Source: Pachyseris speciosa (lineage: Eukaryota > Cnidaria > Anthozoa > Scleractinia > Pachyseridae). From it: a DNA stretch of 64,000 bases. Made by a program: the position numbers and the translations under genes. Position 1 is the stretch's first letter, and each line of letters starts with the position of its first letter. Below, in pieces: positions 44,089 to 57,762 of this stretch. A model generated the notes under the pieces. That model was not told the origin of the DNA. It worked only from the letters and a program-made list of their open reading frames with translations, and made no database searches. Location of the stretch: the NCBI GenBank assembly GCA_016490735.1, contig JAEMWC010000158.1, positions 232,501 through 296,500 of the forward strand. Direction: 5' to 3'.

Positions 44089-47000
44089 GTGTTAATAAAT
44101 GAGAGAGGCGTTGACAAACAGAGATGTTTACGTATTGGAACGGTCACTGGTACGGCCCACTTTAAAAAAGACTGCATCGAGAGTTGGAACGCTTGTGATT
44201 GAGGGATTGGTCGGGGCGGAGGGGGGTGGGGCTCAGGGGGCAGAGGTCTCACACCGCGGTATTTCCCAAACAATCGCTTGCGTGGCCACTTCTGCCGGTC
44301 GCCGGGCTATCGATACACTCTTTTCCTGACTCAGCTATTGCAAGCATTGTCTGGTTACAGCGTTGTACTAAACGTAAACGGTTATGAACTCTCGAATATC
44401 TCCGTGCAATGTTTCAAGTAGTGGGGATGGGAGGGGAGGCGGGGGGAAGCGAGGGAGGGGAGGGAAAGGTTATAGTCATTTATTGGTCAGAATGAATTGT
44501 TAGCGAAGGTAATTAGCAAAGGGTTCAAGGTCTTGTTATCCACGTTAAACAACGGGAGATTCAAATGCAACACAAAACGAAGTACGTGCAAACCAGGTGA
44601 TTTCTCGTTTCATGAGAAATTCACCGTTGGAACCGTTTTATTTTTGTTTTGAGGAGCCAAAATTAACAAGCAAGTGGGAAGTTGTCTTTTTACGTTAACA
44701 ACGATTGCCTATTTCTGATTGTTCCGCGAAACAGACAAAATAACCGAAAATTCCCGAACAGACAAAATAACTGTACGGTTTTCTTTGGAGTTTAACACTT
44801 TCAAGTAAGTCGCTTCTTTTTTACTATCTGTTTTGCTATTTTTACTTGTCTTTGGTAACCACAAGGACTATGTATTTGTATTATTTGAACTTCTCAGGAT
44901 TTGGGTCGGGCAATTTTCTTGTTATTGTTATGGTGCAGTTCTGAGAAATTTAGTTTGCTTGCCGCAGCCACGACAGCACTTTAAACAACATAGATATGCG
45001 GGGTTAACAATTCAATATGTTCCGTGTTTTTCTCGGGCAAAACCCCCAAACGCGAATTTCAAAATTTTGTATTTCCTTTTTCACCGTTCACTGCCACTGG
45101 CGTGACTGACTTTGGACAATTTATTTTCGAGGGCAGCAAATTAAACACGGAACAAATTCAATCTTTTTCCAACTTCTCTTTAATATTTCGTGGTTGTTAT
45201 CTATTTCACACCAAGGACTGCTTCTCAGCGAGGGAAAAAGCTGACCACAACTAACAGGTTACCCGAAAATATTTACATTTCGCAACAAATGCTCTAGAAA
45301 CGTCGTTTGGCCAGATTCTTTCGTAACTACATTTTAAGGGAAAAACGATCTTTCTGACGGAGCGCTATTGTTTTTCAATCGTTTAAAAAGCGCACAAAGC
45401 AGCGGCATGTCTCATTTAGCTAAAACAGCTTGGTCTTTAATCAGAATTTTTTTTCTTCTGCTGAATTCATATCAGTATCACTTGTCTTTACATGAAAATA
45501 ACCTCCAAAGAACATTGTCAGTTTTAACCTTTTTAAATTAAAATTTTGTTCATAAAAAGTACATCAAAAAGCCACTGGTTTGCCATATGTAATCAGTTGA
45601 AATTGTTCATCTTTTTTCGAAGATACTGGACGAACGGTTCTATGTTGTCAACAACATTTTAATCTTCTTTATATATAGGAAAAGTGCAAACATTGCTGCG
45701 ACTTTATTTGGGATATCCAGCCCCTTTTCGTTCGATTTATATGAAGCTTGCTCAGTCTTGGACCTGGAGGCCAATGTATTTGCTAGAGCTTAACAGCTAT
45801 TTACTAGCACACTAGAAAACCAGAACGGAATTAATCAACAGTTTTGTTTCAACTATGGTTAGGCCTTTGCCATAGAAAATGTTTGGAGCTTATAATGCGC
45901 ACAGTTGACATCTGGCCCGCAAATTGTTTTCCGAGGACTTGTTTGTATAAAACGCGTATTTCACTTGTAAAGCTTATCTGTGAATGGTATTTCCATTGTA
46001 TTAGCGTCGAAAGTGTTATAAACAGCTTGCGTCTTTCTTTATTAATCCGTTGAAAAGATGAATTGTCTCGTCTCGGGTATCAGCTTGGCGGCAATTCACT
46101 CCCTCCCTATATAAAATGTTAAACAAATCTTGATAAAGTAATCCAACCGAACCTTGATAATTGATTTTCTCTGTGACAGGTATTTTCGGCAACGGCAAGC
46201 TGTTAGTGTTTAAAATCCCCACTCGTTACATTTGCAATGAAATTGTAGCAAATCGCAGCAAATATCGCACCCAAACCGCGTTCAAGTCGCAGTCGAATCG
46301 CCGCTTGCTTACACTTCACATAAACTCTCGAGAGCGAAACAAGTGCATTAAAAAATTGAAAAACCACAGAATGATGTAAATAAATACAGTTAAATTGGGG
46401 AAAACCAAACGCAACATTTTGTTGAAGCGGCCTTGAGACTTTTGAAGATCAATATTCCTCAACAAAGGTTTCACGTTGTTGCATATCGTTCCCAGGTTGA
46501 CTTGAGATAATTTAGAGACTGTTTTGTCAAAGCTAGATTTAACGTTATGAACCATATCACATAAAAGAAATTAAAATAGAATTTTGTTATTATTGCCGGC
46601 AAATAAGGAGCGAAAATTGTTTTCGATTTTTTTGTTTACATGGTATTTTTATCGTTTTACTTGAAATCAGCATTTTTCTCTGCCAATACGTGCACGTAGT
46701 TATTCGCAAAATATTGCAAAGTTGATTGCATGAAAGCGAGGAAAACCACCTTCTCGATCTGGAAGCCATGCAAGCCTTTTGCTGTTTGCATTTAAATTTG
46801 CTAAAAAAAAAAACCAAAACAAAACAAAACAAAGCCCTTGTACTATAATTCAATGCGTTCTTTTTGTTGCGGAGTCTTGATAGACTTGATAATAATAAAT
46901 TGATTCTCTTTTCAAAAGCGCTAGGCTTGAATATTCAATGCCCCCTGATGATGTGCAGAGGCGTCTCAAATGATAGTGGCATTCGAGTTGCCAGAGATAA

Positions 47001-50000
47001 GAAACTGGCCGCCCAGCATCGTCTGCCGGCTCAGAGAGATATAGTATAAAACCGGCTTATCCTGACAAAAGTTTATCAAGGCCCGGGTTGAACTCGAGTC
47101 GGAACAATTTTGGCTTTGGCAGTTCTTATAAGAACTAATTCCTCTGCTCTGATAGTTAACGATTGTTATATCTTAAGTGGTTTTCTAAAATAAATGTTTT
47201 ATGACCCAATCATTGTGATGGTAAACCTCAAAGTTCTTCTTTATGGATCCTCTTCAGCCAGCTGGCAAACAAGATCTTTCTCAGTTTCTTATGCTTTTCA
47301 TGAAATACGTACTACACTCTAAGGGGTTTGCAGAATGAAGGATATTCAACTGTTACAGTTCGAGGTTTTGAAAGTTCTATGTGATTTGCCCGAAAATGAA
47401 AAACGATTTCAAGCGGTAATAAAGAGCTTACAATGTTACTCTTTATTTATGTTACGATGTCTCAACAAAATTTTATGCTATGCTCCTGTTTTGTATTTCA
47501 TTGCAACAAGGGATAACGCATTTCTAATATTTTTTGGTAACCGAAAAAGAGAATCAGTCTTTCATCTGCGTCGACCGACTCGTTTGTAAAGCAAAAAATG
47601 AGTATGTCAATTGTTTTTCTTTGTGTTTTTCTCTTGCAGTTTGATACAAAATGTTCCGTGAAGGACACAATGGCGGTTTCTTTTTCCTCTCAGCTAACAG
47701 ACCATTTGATTTTTAAAGTGCCATTAAAAGTTAGACAAAGGATTTTGTTCATATGGAAATCAGAACAAAGCCCATGTTCTACGTTGTCATTAGTTATTTC
47801 ACGGAATATGTTTTTCGCCTCGATCAAGAATTATACATTTTTCTAACGGTGAAGTTTCACTGAGTCAATCATACAACAATAGTCATAGCAAAAAAACGGT
47901 TGTTCTTTTTTATTTATTTTGAAATTTTTTGCGCCTTGTAATTCGATTCAAGCACAAGGCATGAAATCTAGAACATACAATTACGGTAACTTGAAATTTT
48001 AGCGCAATTCTCTTAATACCGAGTACTTAACGATGAACAAATCAATCAGCAGTACTTTAAACCTACCTTTGCTTGAGTAAATATCAATTTACGGTCACAT
48101 TTGCAGCAGGGGCTGTTTGAATTAGTTAAGGCGGAAACTGACCGACGCAAGCACTTATTACATCGGCTCGACTACCGAGTGACTATCGTAGCTTGCAATG
48201 AACACCTGATTCAGGGTAAAGATGGTCTTTGGAAAATTATGGCTGATGGCAGATTGAAACGCGACTGGTTCCAAGGTAAGCAAAACGGCCTAGTTAAACT
48301 TTCTCGGCGCGAAATCAAAACTATAGCGAACGACGGAAATAGCAACGATATACCTGATTGTTGTTTGGTGATAGCAGCAGATTGATATAATAATCCCGCC
48401 AACGCAACGAAGGCAAAAATTACTACGTGGCCAGCTCAAACTTTGAACTGTGAACGGGCCAAACGTGTTTCGATAAATGAGGGTACAAAAAGTCGACAGT
48501 CGGGTCAAAAAAATGTCCTTGAATTTCAACGTCTTTTTATCCCGGAATTTGTTGAACGAACTGCTGACGGTTTGAAATTAGGCCGACAGTCGGCTGCATG
48601 TATAATGGCGCTTCGGAAAAATGCTCTTCTTTTCGAGTTGCGTATGGGCTTGATCACCAGAAAATCTTCGGATCTACTCTGCTCTCATTCAATGTTGTGT
48701 TCTTGCAATTGAGTGCTTTAGTTTCAGGGTTTTACAAAGATCTCAGAAGAGTCGCTGCTGCTAAAAAAAATTCTTCAATCTGAACAGAAATGAATTGGAA
48801 TTAAAACTTGTAAAATACTAGAATATTATTTCATTTGAAGGCTCTGTGACTCGCGTCTACTATATTGGTTATTCAGGTTTTTAATATCCCAGTCGGCTGC
48901 CTGATCTGAATCTAAAATTACGAAACTTATTCAAATTCGGACTTCGGTTGACTAATTTGCGCAGAATGCAAAACAGCATAATAAGATTATAAATTGCTAT
49001 TTTAAATGAAACTGAGCAATTAATCGAAGCATGAAAAATGTCAACCATTATCATTTGGCTGGCAAGTCGATGACAATTTTGCTTTGAAATAGAGGCTACA
49101 ACACAGCATACTAAATTATAACTGCAATTAATTTAACTTGTCAGTTAATGACATATAAAGCGAAATACGAAAAATTGCCCATCATTATCATTTAGCTCCC
49201 CCGTTAGCTCGACCAGAGCAAAACCAATCCCTCTGCAAGTGCGTTTTAAATTTTGGTACATTTCTTTGCCGTCTTCTGTACTGAACAACAAAGTGGTCTT
49301 TTCTCAACTTGAACACTACCAAATCCATGGATCGGTGCGACAGTGGTGAGCAAGTTCAAATTATAGCAAAGTAATGAAAAATATTTCAGTTTAGTGTCCC
49401 ATTGTTGTCGTCGGCATAGGCGTATTAGAGTTTGATGTCTGAAATTTTCGCTTTCCCGCTGAAAAGAATTCTTTTAAATAATGTATAAGGAAAATGGGTT
49501 GAGTAAATGTGATGAACGTGTACATGTTTGTGATTTAAATGTCCAAAATGAGCAAACAAGACGAACTTTAGAGGAAATCAATGCTTGTGTTAAAGATGGT
49601 CAGTTAAAGCGAAAGGAAAGGAGAATGTCGATCGAAATAAAGCGCAGTGCTGTGGAGTGTTGGCAGACGTTTCTTGACAGAGGAAGTCAACAATCGAGGT
49701 CTCTTATTTTGTCAGAAAAATAACGAAACGAAACTGACGAAAGCTGCGGAATTAAAGACTATTTAAACAGCTGGAGTTGACCTGAAACGGATCCTAAATG
49801 ATCGATGTTCAGAGGTTTAAATTGATGCTAAACAAATAAAACTGCTGAATTGAATTTTGAATTATTAACGGTCAGAAACGTCGGAAAAGTGGACGTTATA
49901 CATTTTACCAACACCATCAGAAAATGCGGCTTGAAGAAAATAGGGTGACTTTAATTTCTTATAACAATTAAGTTGAGCATAAAATAAAAAAGAATATAAG

Positions 50001-50935
50001 AAAAACTGTGACGCAAACGTTTGATTCGCATCTAAAACTAACGATTTGGGATACCGAAAACTAAAATTTAGGACGCAACATAAACATAAAACTAATATAG
50101 GATCAACGGACGTAAACATGATAACATCTTATCAAACTGAAATCAAATTTTATCAAATCTTATAAAATCTTACTGCGGAAGATCAAAGCTCAAGCGTACT
50201 TCTTAACCTGAGACGCCCCATCAGTAGAACCTGAGAACGTGGGCTCTGTATATGGACCCGCAACCAGCACGCTTCCCGTTCCGAGAAGGTCCACCATCTC
50301 GCTGAGTGAAGCACTGTCCCGGACATGCAAAAGAAGCGGAAGAAAGCTGAATTAATGCCTTTGTAAGAGCGAATTAACAGGCTTTTAGCCCAAGATATTT
50401 CCTCATATGTCAAACTGAAACAAAAGCAGACAAATGCGTATCATCCATACAGGTTTTAGTTTTGCACTGGGGGTAAGACCAAAAGCTCAGCGCTCAGGAA
50501 ATATCTTTGTCATTGGAACAATTCGCGCGTGACTGCATGGAACCTTCTAGCGAGTAACACAACAGAATCTATCGTTAACGCTAAAAGCTTTTTGAACCCA
50601 TTTCGCTTATCAGCGCGTACGTGATCCGACACTGCATGGAGTTCCTTCTTTTTTAAATTATATCTGCAACTGTTTTTTCCATCGTATTTACTGCACGTGC
50701 ACTTTGCATATATCGGTTGTGATAGGATTAGCTGTTTTCAAATTATAACTTTAGGTTTGCATCTTTAACTTATTAAATTGGTGGATGATTTTTGTTTTCA
50801 GACCTAAACAAGAATAATTCTGTGAGTGATAACTGGTTAAAATTAAGGAGACTAACGTCCATTTTATTGTAGAACCGAAGCCATCTTTAATAGAAGAATA
50901 ATATTAATTAATAATCTAAATATGTTAAAGTTGCA
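44089..50935. other. Gene-poor stretch, no supported gene
   Basis: AT-rich sequence with short frames only. A diverged piece of the TTAAGCAA MITE family (see 53154-53505) lies near 49203-49300. One exon-like segment is listed separately at 48106-48273. Confidence 0.4.
48106..48273 (+). other. Exon-like segment, gene unrecognised
   Basis: It is preceded by CATTTGCAG (acceptor-like) and followed by AAG|GTAAGC (strong donor consensus). It is open in one frame with balanced composition (RKHLLHRLDYRVTIVACNEH). I cannot identify a partner exon or family, so it may be a real internal exon or chance. Confidence 0.22.
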
Positions 50936-50937
50936 AT

Positions 50938-50939
50938 CC

Positions 50940-50985
<46 letters not shown>

Positions 50986-50989
50986 TATC
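50938..50989. repeat. (CAT)n microsatellite
   Basis: About 17 CAT/TCA units, just outside the long-inverted-repeat element. Confidence 0.95.
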
Positions 50990-51226
50990 ATTACATGATC
51001 ATCAGCAATACTATGGTGGCCTATAGCTATCACTCGAAATTTGCCAAAGATTTTACAAAAAACTTCTACAATGAAGAAACATTTCAATGAAAACGTAAAA
51101 CAAAAGAAAAGTAATACTTAAGTAAAATGTTTATTCATTGAAAATCAAAAATAAAATGAAATAAAAAGAAACTTAAAAGAAAGTAAAATGAAAACAGCAC
51201 TCAAAAGCAAAAAATTGCAATGAAAA

Positions 51227-51497
51227 TAAAAACAAAAGTAAAATGAAATTTTGCATGAGCCTTGGACTATCAAACCATGAAAAAAAATTAAAACAAAAGT
51301 AAAATGAAATTTTGCATGAGCCTAGGGCTATCAAACCAAGAAAAAAAAATTAAAACAAAAGTAAAATGAAATTTTGCATGAGCCTAGGGCTATCAAACCA
51401 AGAAAAAAAATTAAAACAAAAGTAAAATGAAATTTTGCACGAGCCTAGGGCTATCAGACCAAGAAAAAAAAATTAAAACAAAAGTAAAATGAAAAGG
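51227..51497 (+). repeat. 61/62-bp tandem repeat, about 4-5 units
   Basis: GTAAAATGAAATTTTGCA(T/C)G followed by AGCCTAGGGCTATCA recurs at 51238, 51299, 51361, 51422 and (partly) 51484. The right arm has a single equivalent unit (about 52785-52840), so the repeat grew after the arms formed. Confidence 0.9.
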
Positions 51498-51503
51498 GCT
51501 ATC

Positions 51504-51779
51504 ATAGTTTACCAGGATGCTTTGCACGATGAGAACTCCACGTGCAGTGCAACAAGCAAAATGGCGGCCGAGTGGAGAAATTTCAAGGCGAAAATGAAAG
51601 CAAAAATAATCGAAGGACAAAGAAAGAAGAAGGACACCGTTAGCGCTTTTAACGACGACAACGATACTTTAGTTCTGCAGCGAATAAGCGCTGAGGTGTC
51701 TGGCAAAGCCCAAAAATATTCAAGAATTGGTGCAAGGGAGTACGGTGAAGCAGATTCCAGATTCCAGATTCTAGAGTGA
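51504..51779 (+). pseudogene. Captured coding fragment, left arm (unrecognised protein)
   Basis: From an ATG in GCAAAATGGCGGCC (51558) it reads MAAEWRNFKAKMKAK, a charged helical stretch, then QKYSRIGA. It then breaks off compared with the right arm, which continues QKYSRIGANEF. The same protein segment in both arms, with normal codon-like composition inside AT-rich transposon sequence, suggests it came from a host gene. Family not recognised. Confidence 0.5.
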
Positions 51780-52369
51780 TCCATGTACGTTTTGTGGGAC
51801 AAGTTCCCGTTGTTGACCCCATGAAGGTAAGTTACTGAACTAGGCACCCGAGAACGTGGGCGGCTCCCCCACGGGCTAGATTGCAGAATACCTCGCCACT
51901 TAATATTACTCAGTCACGTCTTGCTACCGCGGTCCGCGGTCCGCAGTCACTCGTGCGTTACAGTTGAAGTTAATATGCACAACAAACAACGAACAGAGAT
52001 GTGTATACCTCGTAAGCGTTAATGCCCAAAATCACACGCATTTAAGCTTATATATTGACCATTGCTTTCAGATACACAGATTTCACATCAATCAAAGACT
52101 TAGCTAAATTACTCATTCATTCACTACAGGACCGCGGACAGCGGTAGCACTCCAGTTTAATACTTAGAACAGTTACTTATTCATCTGTTGACTGCGGTAG
52201 CACGGACTGCGGGTTTAATGCACTTTCGGAATGGCCGGGTATTCTGCAATTGCTCGCGTAGCTTGAAGTCGCTGCCGGCGAAACAGAAATTTTCTGACCC
52301 GGAGACAAAAAACCGATCAGAGCCGACGAGATCTGCCCCAAGTCCGAGAAAGCTTGTTCCGCAAAACGT

Positions 52370-52740
52370 AAGCCTTACATGCATGGATCACTCTAGAATC
52401 TGGAATCTGCTTCACCGTACTGCAGGACGGCCTTTGTTCTCCAGCCAGAATGTCACAGCTCATTGACTTGTCGACTGTGAAGTGTTTTTCGCATGCTCTT
52501 CGAATGTTTTCAATCGTAAACTCTTCATACTCATAGGAAACGAACTCATTTGCACCAATTCTTGAATATTTTTGGGCTTTAGCAGACACCTCAACGCTTA
52601 ATCGCTGTAGGACTTAAGTATCGTTGTCGTCGTTAAAAGCGCTAACGGTGTCCTTCTTCTTTCTTTGTCCTTCGATTCTTTTTGCTTTCATTTTCGCCTT
52701 GAAATTTCTCCACTCGGCCGCCATTTTGCTTCAGTGTTGC
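52370..52740 (-). pseudogene. Captured coding fragment, right arm (longer version)
   Basis: The minus strand reads the same start region (WRNFKAKMKAK), one stop, then QKYSRIGANEFVSYEYEEF, IENIRRACEKHFTVDKSMSC and DILAGEQ. The aromatic/acidic pattern looks like a real folded-domain segment, but I cannot name it. It ends near 52375 at GTTTTGCGGAAC. Confidence 0.5.
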
Positions 52741-53153
52741 ACTACACGTAGAGTTCTCATCGTGCAAAGCATCCTAGTATACTATGATAGCCCGCCTAGG
52801 CTCACGCAAAATTTCATTTTACTTTGGTTTTTCTTTGCTTTTGGGTGCTGTTTTCATTTTACTTTCATTTAAGTTTTATTTCATTTCATTTTTGATTTTC
52901 AGTGAATAAACGTTTTACTTAAGTATTACTTTTCTTTTGTTTTACGTTTTCATTGAAATGTCTCTTCATTGTAGAAGTTTTTTTGTAAAATCTTTGGCAA
53001 ATTGCGAGTGATAGCTATAGGCCACCATACTATGAGCACGTCAGCTGACGTAAAGAAACTTATTTATAGCCTGGAGATATTTAAACATCGAGCAACTTTC
53101 GTCTAATAATTTACCCCGGAAAGCGGACGTTTTAACAATAAATCATAGGGACC

Positions 53154-53505
53154 TTAAGCAATGAGGACGGCAACGGCGACGAGAACGCCACTAAACAAAA
53201 AAAAGAACAAAAACAATCGCTCTGCACGTGCATTTTGCATTTTGGTACATTTCTTTGCGGTCCTCAGCAAAACAACAACGTGAAATAACCAAATTTTATG
53301 TTTTCTTGAGAAAGTAAGCATATGGCAACAACTTTTTCTTTTTTTTTTTCCTTACTTTGACGTCGTTCATAGTAATTTAGTTCCTGGACATATCGTCAAC
53401 ATTTTCCAAGTTAAACAAATTGGAATAATCGCGGAAGAGTTACAGGAACGAGAAGTTGTATTTTGAAATGACGTTTTCGTTGTCGTCGCCGTCGTCGTTG
53501 CTTAA
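53154..53505. repeat. MITE family TTAAGCAA, copy 1
   Basis: TTAAGCAATGAGGACGGCAA and CGTCGTCGTTGCTTAA are inverted ends rich in CGACG. The TTAA at both ends could be the target (piggyBac/Kolobok-like). The same family is at 62776-63128, with a partial copy near 49203. Confidence 0.82.
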
Positions 53506-53947
53506 GTTAATCTGTGGGATGCTAAAAAACCCACGCACTGTTCGAAAAGAGTAGGGGCGTAGTCCCCGGTGTGGTTGTTTACCTAGAATGTGGTTATGGG
53601 GGAGGGATTTGCAGTTTACGGGCCTACAGTAATTGGTGCAAGCTGTTGTAGTGTCCCTGCCAGGTCTCTGGCGAAGCTAAACTAAACTATTATCTTGAGA
53701 ATCGAAGCCTGGAGAGCTTGTGAGGCTATTTATTAGTTCGAGCGATAGCCCCGAGACGGAAACTCTCTTCTGCTTTTATTGTTCGTTAAGTTTCGCCCGA
53801 GCAAGAGTCATGCGCCGAAACCAGCGATTTTAATTGTAGAGCTCAACAATTAAACATTATTTTTGGGAGAACAGTTGGGGTCAAAAATATAAATTAACAA
53901 CAAAATAGAAACAAAGTGTCCGTAGCGTTTTTTTTTTCTAATAATTA

Positions 53948-54124
53948 GCCTGTATACATACAGGCTCTTCATTTGGGCAATTAATTCAGGGATTTTTTTG
54001 CCACGATTATGCTTTCGAATGGTGTGCGGTCAAAAGCTAAGGGATTGGTAGCTTTGACTGGCCGCCATTAATCATAGCAAAACAATCTCTCTGAGTTGCC
54101 CAAATGAAAAACCTGTATGCAGGC
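53948..54124. repeat. MITE with TAGCCTGTAT ends
   Basis: AGCCTGTATACATACAGGCT then TTCATTTGGGCAA at the left pairs with TTGCCCAAATGAAAAACC and TGTATGCAGGCT at the right. The flanks are only approximately duplicated (CTAATAAT / TTGATAAT), consistent with an 8-bp target. Confidence 0.75.
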
Positions 54125-54129
54125 TATTG

Positions 54130-57100
54130 ATAATTAATGACAAATTAAAACAAATGATGAACACTTATGACACATGATCAATCTAAACCAGTCATAGTCG
54201 GAGAAAATACAGTGATGTCATTCCCTATCTACGTGATACTCTCGTATTTTTAACACCGGTGGGATGGAAGGGCATTTTATTGCTCGATTAGCCTGAAAAC
54301 ACCAACGCATTCTTCGACTAGAAATCTGCAGAGTCAGAATAAAATCGAAAGCAAATAACTCTGAAATGTCTACATCTGACCCACGCCTTCAACGGAAACA
54401 TCTTAACGATAAAAACACAAGTTAAAATATTTGGAACAGAAACTGCATGTTAAATAATTTTTTGTTCTTGGTTATCATCCGCTCAAGGTATACTTGGAAA
54501 CGGTCTTTTTTTGTTTCTCAAAATTCACAAATGAAGACGCGAGAAGATGTCGAAAGCACGGGTTCTCCAACTTCGTCCTTCACACGAGAAGCGGGCGGCG
54601 TTTTCCGCCGCAAACGCGGCGCAAAAGAAACGTAATGTCTTGCAGAACAGTTTTTCGTGACCGCAGCGCCCTACGAGAACGGTAATCTTAGAGATAATGT
54701 CCGTGGCGCTAATTGAATATTGTTGTTTTTATAGCTATATTTCATTAGTTTATCGTTAAATCTCGTATCTCTAGCTTTTCTTCCAACGCAATTTCAAATC
54801 GGGGCAGTAGCTACAAAGACGGTGCTTGTTGTTGTTTTGTCTTAAGTGAACCACCTGTCGAAAGCCTGACTTAGCGAAAATTGCGTAATTAATTCTTAAT
54901 TTAATTGGTGTGACTTGCATATATTTTAAGAAGAGTGGTCATAGCAAAAACTTTTGTACGAGTCTGTGTTTTTTTTACTCATAACATTATATTTTCATTA
55001 TTCAACTCATTACGGAATCATCTGACCCCAGGGCAGCGAGAAAAGAGCTGATAACTAGGGAAAAACCAGTTATACTTTCCTCTGAAGTGATATGCTCGGT
55101 TTATAGTTGAAATGCATGATATTTCATTAATTCCCACAGCCAGCTCTGTAAACACAAAGACAATTATCTTATGTCAATAGGAAAAAGTCAGGCTATCGCG
55201 AAATGTCTTCTACATCCCAACGTGTTTTGCGTTTTTTGGTCTGTTTTTAACGGGATTTTTGTATCCGAGATCAAGGGGGCTCGGACAACTATTGTAGGTC
55301 GTGGCCTAAATTGGAACCTCCTTAAAAGTGTTGTAATCTGTAATCTTCAATGGAAAACCCGCAATTGCCGAAAGCTCAAAACAAAACTATCCTGAACACA
55401 CGACAAACTGTTTTCCGTGGGAAAAAAATCAGTTCCACCGAACAACACGCTAAATGTTGTTGTGTTCTGTTTCTAAAACACACTGAGATATTTTTGTCAA
55501 TAAGACGGATAGTTTTGTAAATGTGCTCACCACAACTGTTTTTACAGCTGCAACTAATAACAACTCTGTTAGAGCATAGGTTACAGTTAGTAAAGTATTA
55601 TCACACCTCTAATATTCCATTTGAATAAATTGTAGACCGATCCAATTTGCATAACCGTCGGTTTTGCTTACCTCGTGCAAGCAGCCTAACAATGCCTCTT
55701 CAGTGACACCCATTGCCCGCCTTCTTTCAGCTTCGCTTGCGTCGTGGACTTTCTTTCCTAAGCGTGTGCAAGCAGTGTGCCGATACTCTGACCCTTGTCG
55801 ATCAGGTGTAGTTATCCAAGAACTGATGCCGCTGAAGTTTCTTTCAAATACTAATTTTAAGAGAAGCAAGATGTACAATTGTGTGTTTTCCTTTTATCTT
55901 CTCATGCAGGAGGCAATCCGAAACTTCCGTATTTTCCAGGCCAAAGAGTCTTTGCAGAAGCCACAGTTGTGAGAAAACAAGCCAAAATGGGCTTCATTTG
56001 TAAGTATAAAATGGTTTCCGTATTTTAAGGGTTATTTTATAATCAATAAATACTGTTCGTATCGTGTTAGTCATAACGGTGAAAAATTTTCACTTTATTT
56101 CTACAACCGTTTGGGAAACGTCTGTAAACTGGGTCCTCAAGGAATCGATTTTAACAGTTCCGCCAAATATAACATATACATCAAAACTGAGTTTTTGTCT
56201 CGGCAAGGCAGCTGAAACCAGGGCAATAGAACTGAAGAAAACTACAGTGCAAGTAGAATATGGCCTTGAAAACAACAACGAAATAATTGTCAATTCATTG
56301 GAAAAGTGTATATTACATTCGAAGTGGGTTTATTTGTATTTCAACAAATATACGTCTTATTTGCATACGCCCCCATGCGACTGAAACTGTCGGATCAAAG
56401 ACATATGGTTGAATCTGAATTAAAGGCCTTTAGAACCTCGGCAAGGGTCCTCTCTTAGTCAAGCCTATTGAGCTTAATAATGATTTCGGAGTACCTTCTT
56501 CTTTTGTGCGCACAATTTCTTGGCACGCCAGCACTGGGGATTTTGAGGACAATTACAACTGAATTTTTGAGCGGCTTATCAATGTGGAAAATGAAAGACT
56601 AAAACTCAAACGGTGCAGTGAAGTTTTAAATACGCTCCCTTGACGACAGGTGGTCAGGATGGAAACGAATTGCAACTTGAAAAATGTCCGACCGCTGTTT
56701 TTCAAGTTTTCCCTCACGCCTCACTCGGCAAAAACCATTGGGAACCGATTGTATCTAGTTCCCTTTCATGAATTTACTTTTTGGCTTTCTCTTGGAGTTC
56801 TTAGATCATTCTATGTACAAAATATGTTCTTAGGTTTAATTTATCTCCACTTTTGACCACAAGACAGAAATACAATTCGGCTCCTATTAAGAAACCACAC
56901 TCACGGGCGTAGCGAGGTTTTTGAATAGTTGTAGACCTGTTTTATGTGCGCGAGTTGTTATCACGTCGAAGGCGTGTATCGAGCGCCAAAGTTGCGAGCT
57001 TGTAGGGGGGTCCGGGGGCATGCTCATACGGGAAATTTTTTCAATGAAACCTTTAAAACGCCGTTTCATGCATTCCTCAGACTCGAGAAGAGTTCGTGAA

Positions 57101-57579
57101 GTCAAGATATACACCCTAAATTTTACCATAATTTTGAACTCGAGAACCAAAAGTTTCTTAATCCAGTATTCCCTAAACAATAAGTGGCCGTTTTATTTGC
57201 CATGAATAATGTGATCTGAACTCCCCTTTACCACGCGCACAAATTTGAGAAAGAAAATAACTATTCCTAGAAGAAACTGTTGATGGTTCCGCTTCGCCAT
57301 GGCTGCCCTCGCTGCCTAGGAGCTTCGCTGTCTTGCCATATGTAACCGCTGTACGATTGTCGATAGAACTTTTCATATAGCCAGGGGGCTCCTAAGTTTT
57401 CCCTTGCTTTCGTAATCTCATCCTTACAGAGTGGTTGCGATTGTTATAATCCTAGGATACGTTGATAAAACTGCGTTTCCTTTTTATAACGTTCGCGACG
57501 AATTTCGGGAAATTTTTTATCTCTCACAACGACACAATAATATATAGGACGAGTAGGCTGAAACTTTGTAGGTCCAGGC
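54130..57579. other. No supported gene
   Basis: AT-rich with short frames. One exon-like segment on the minus strand is listed below. Nothing else recognised. Confidence 0.4.
55669..55795 (-). other. Exon-like segment, gene unrecognised
   Basis: The minus strand is open (GKKVHDASEAERRRAMGV, then LLGCLHE) and ends at GAG|GTAAGC, a strong donor. An acceptor-like GACAAG lies upstream. No family recognised and no partner exons found. Confidence 0.22.
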
Positions 57580-57717
57580 CTACGGGCCTATAGGGATATA
57601 CCTCACAACTTAATGTGATTTGGTAAGCTGAAGCCACTCTAAAGGCACTAAGGCCACATGGTAGCGGGCATTACCCCTTAAATCTACCAAAGCAAAGATT
57701 GAGCCCAAGCATTAGCA

Positions 57718-57762
57718 GCCATGGACAGCTGTTTCGGCCTTGTTAGGCCTCATCAGCATGGC
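57718..57762 (-). ncRNA. Hammerhead ribozyme, unit 1 (minus)
   Basis: Minus strand: stem I GCCATG/CATGGC, CTGATGA (57750-57756), stem II GGCC/GGCC around TAACAA, GAAA (57732-57735), minimal stem III CAGCTG, TC. Cleavage expected between 57724 and 57723. Confidence 0.82.

Larger units (their letters stand above)
51014..53027. mobile_element. Long-inverted-repeat element (2.0 kb) carrying coding fragments
   Basis: The ends TGGTGGCCTATAGCTATCAC and the exact inverse (53008-53027) begin inverted arms of about 0.6-0.8 kb. TACTA flanks both sides (51009-51013 and 53028-53032). Each arm holds an AAAATGAAA-rich outer part and an inner part with protein-coding character. The left arm has a 61/62-bp tandem repeat absent from the right arm. 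The central 600 bases are unrelated and contain CCGCGGTCCGC-type repeats. No transposase is present. Confidence 0.85.
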
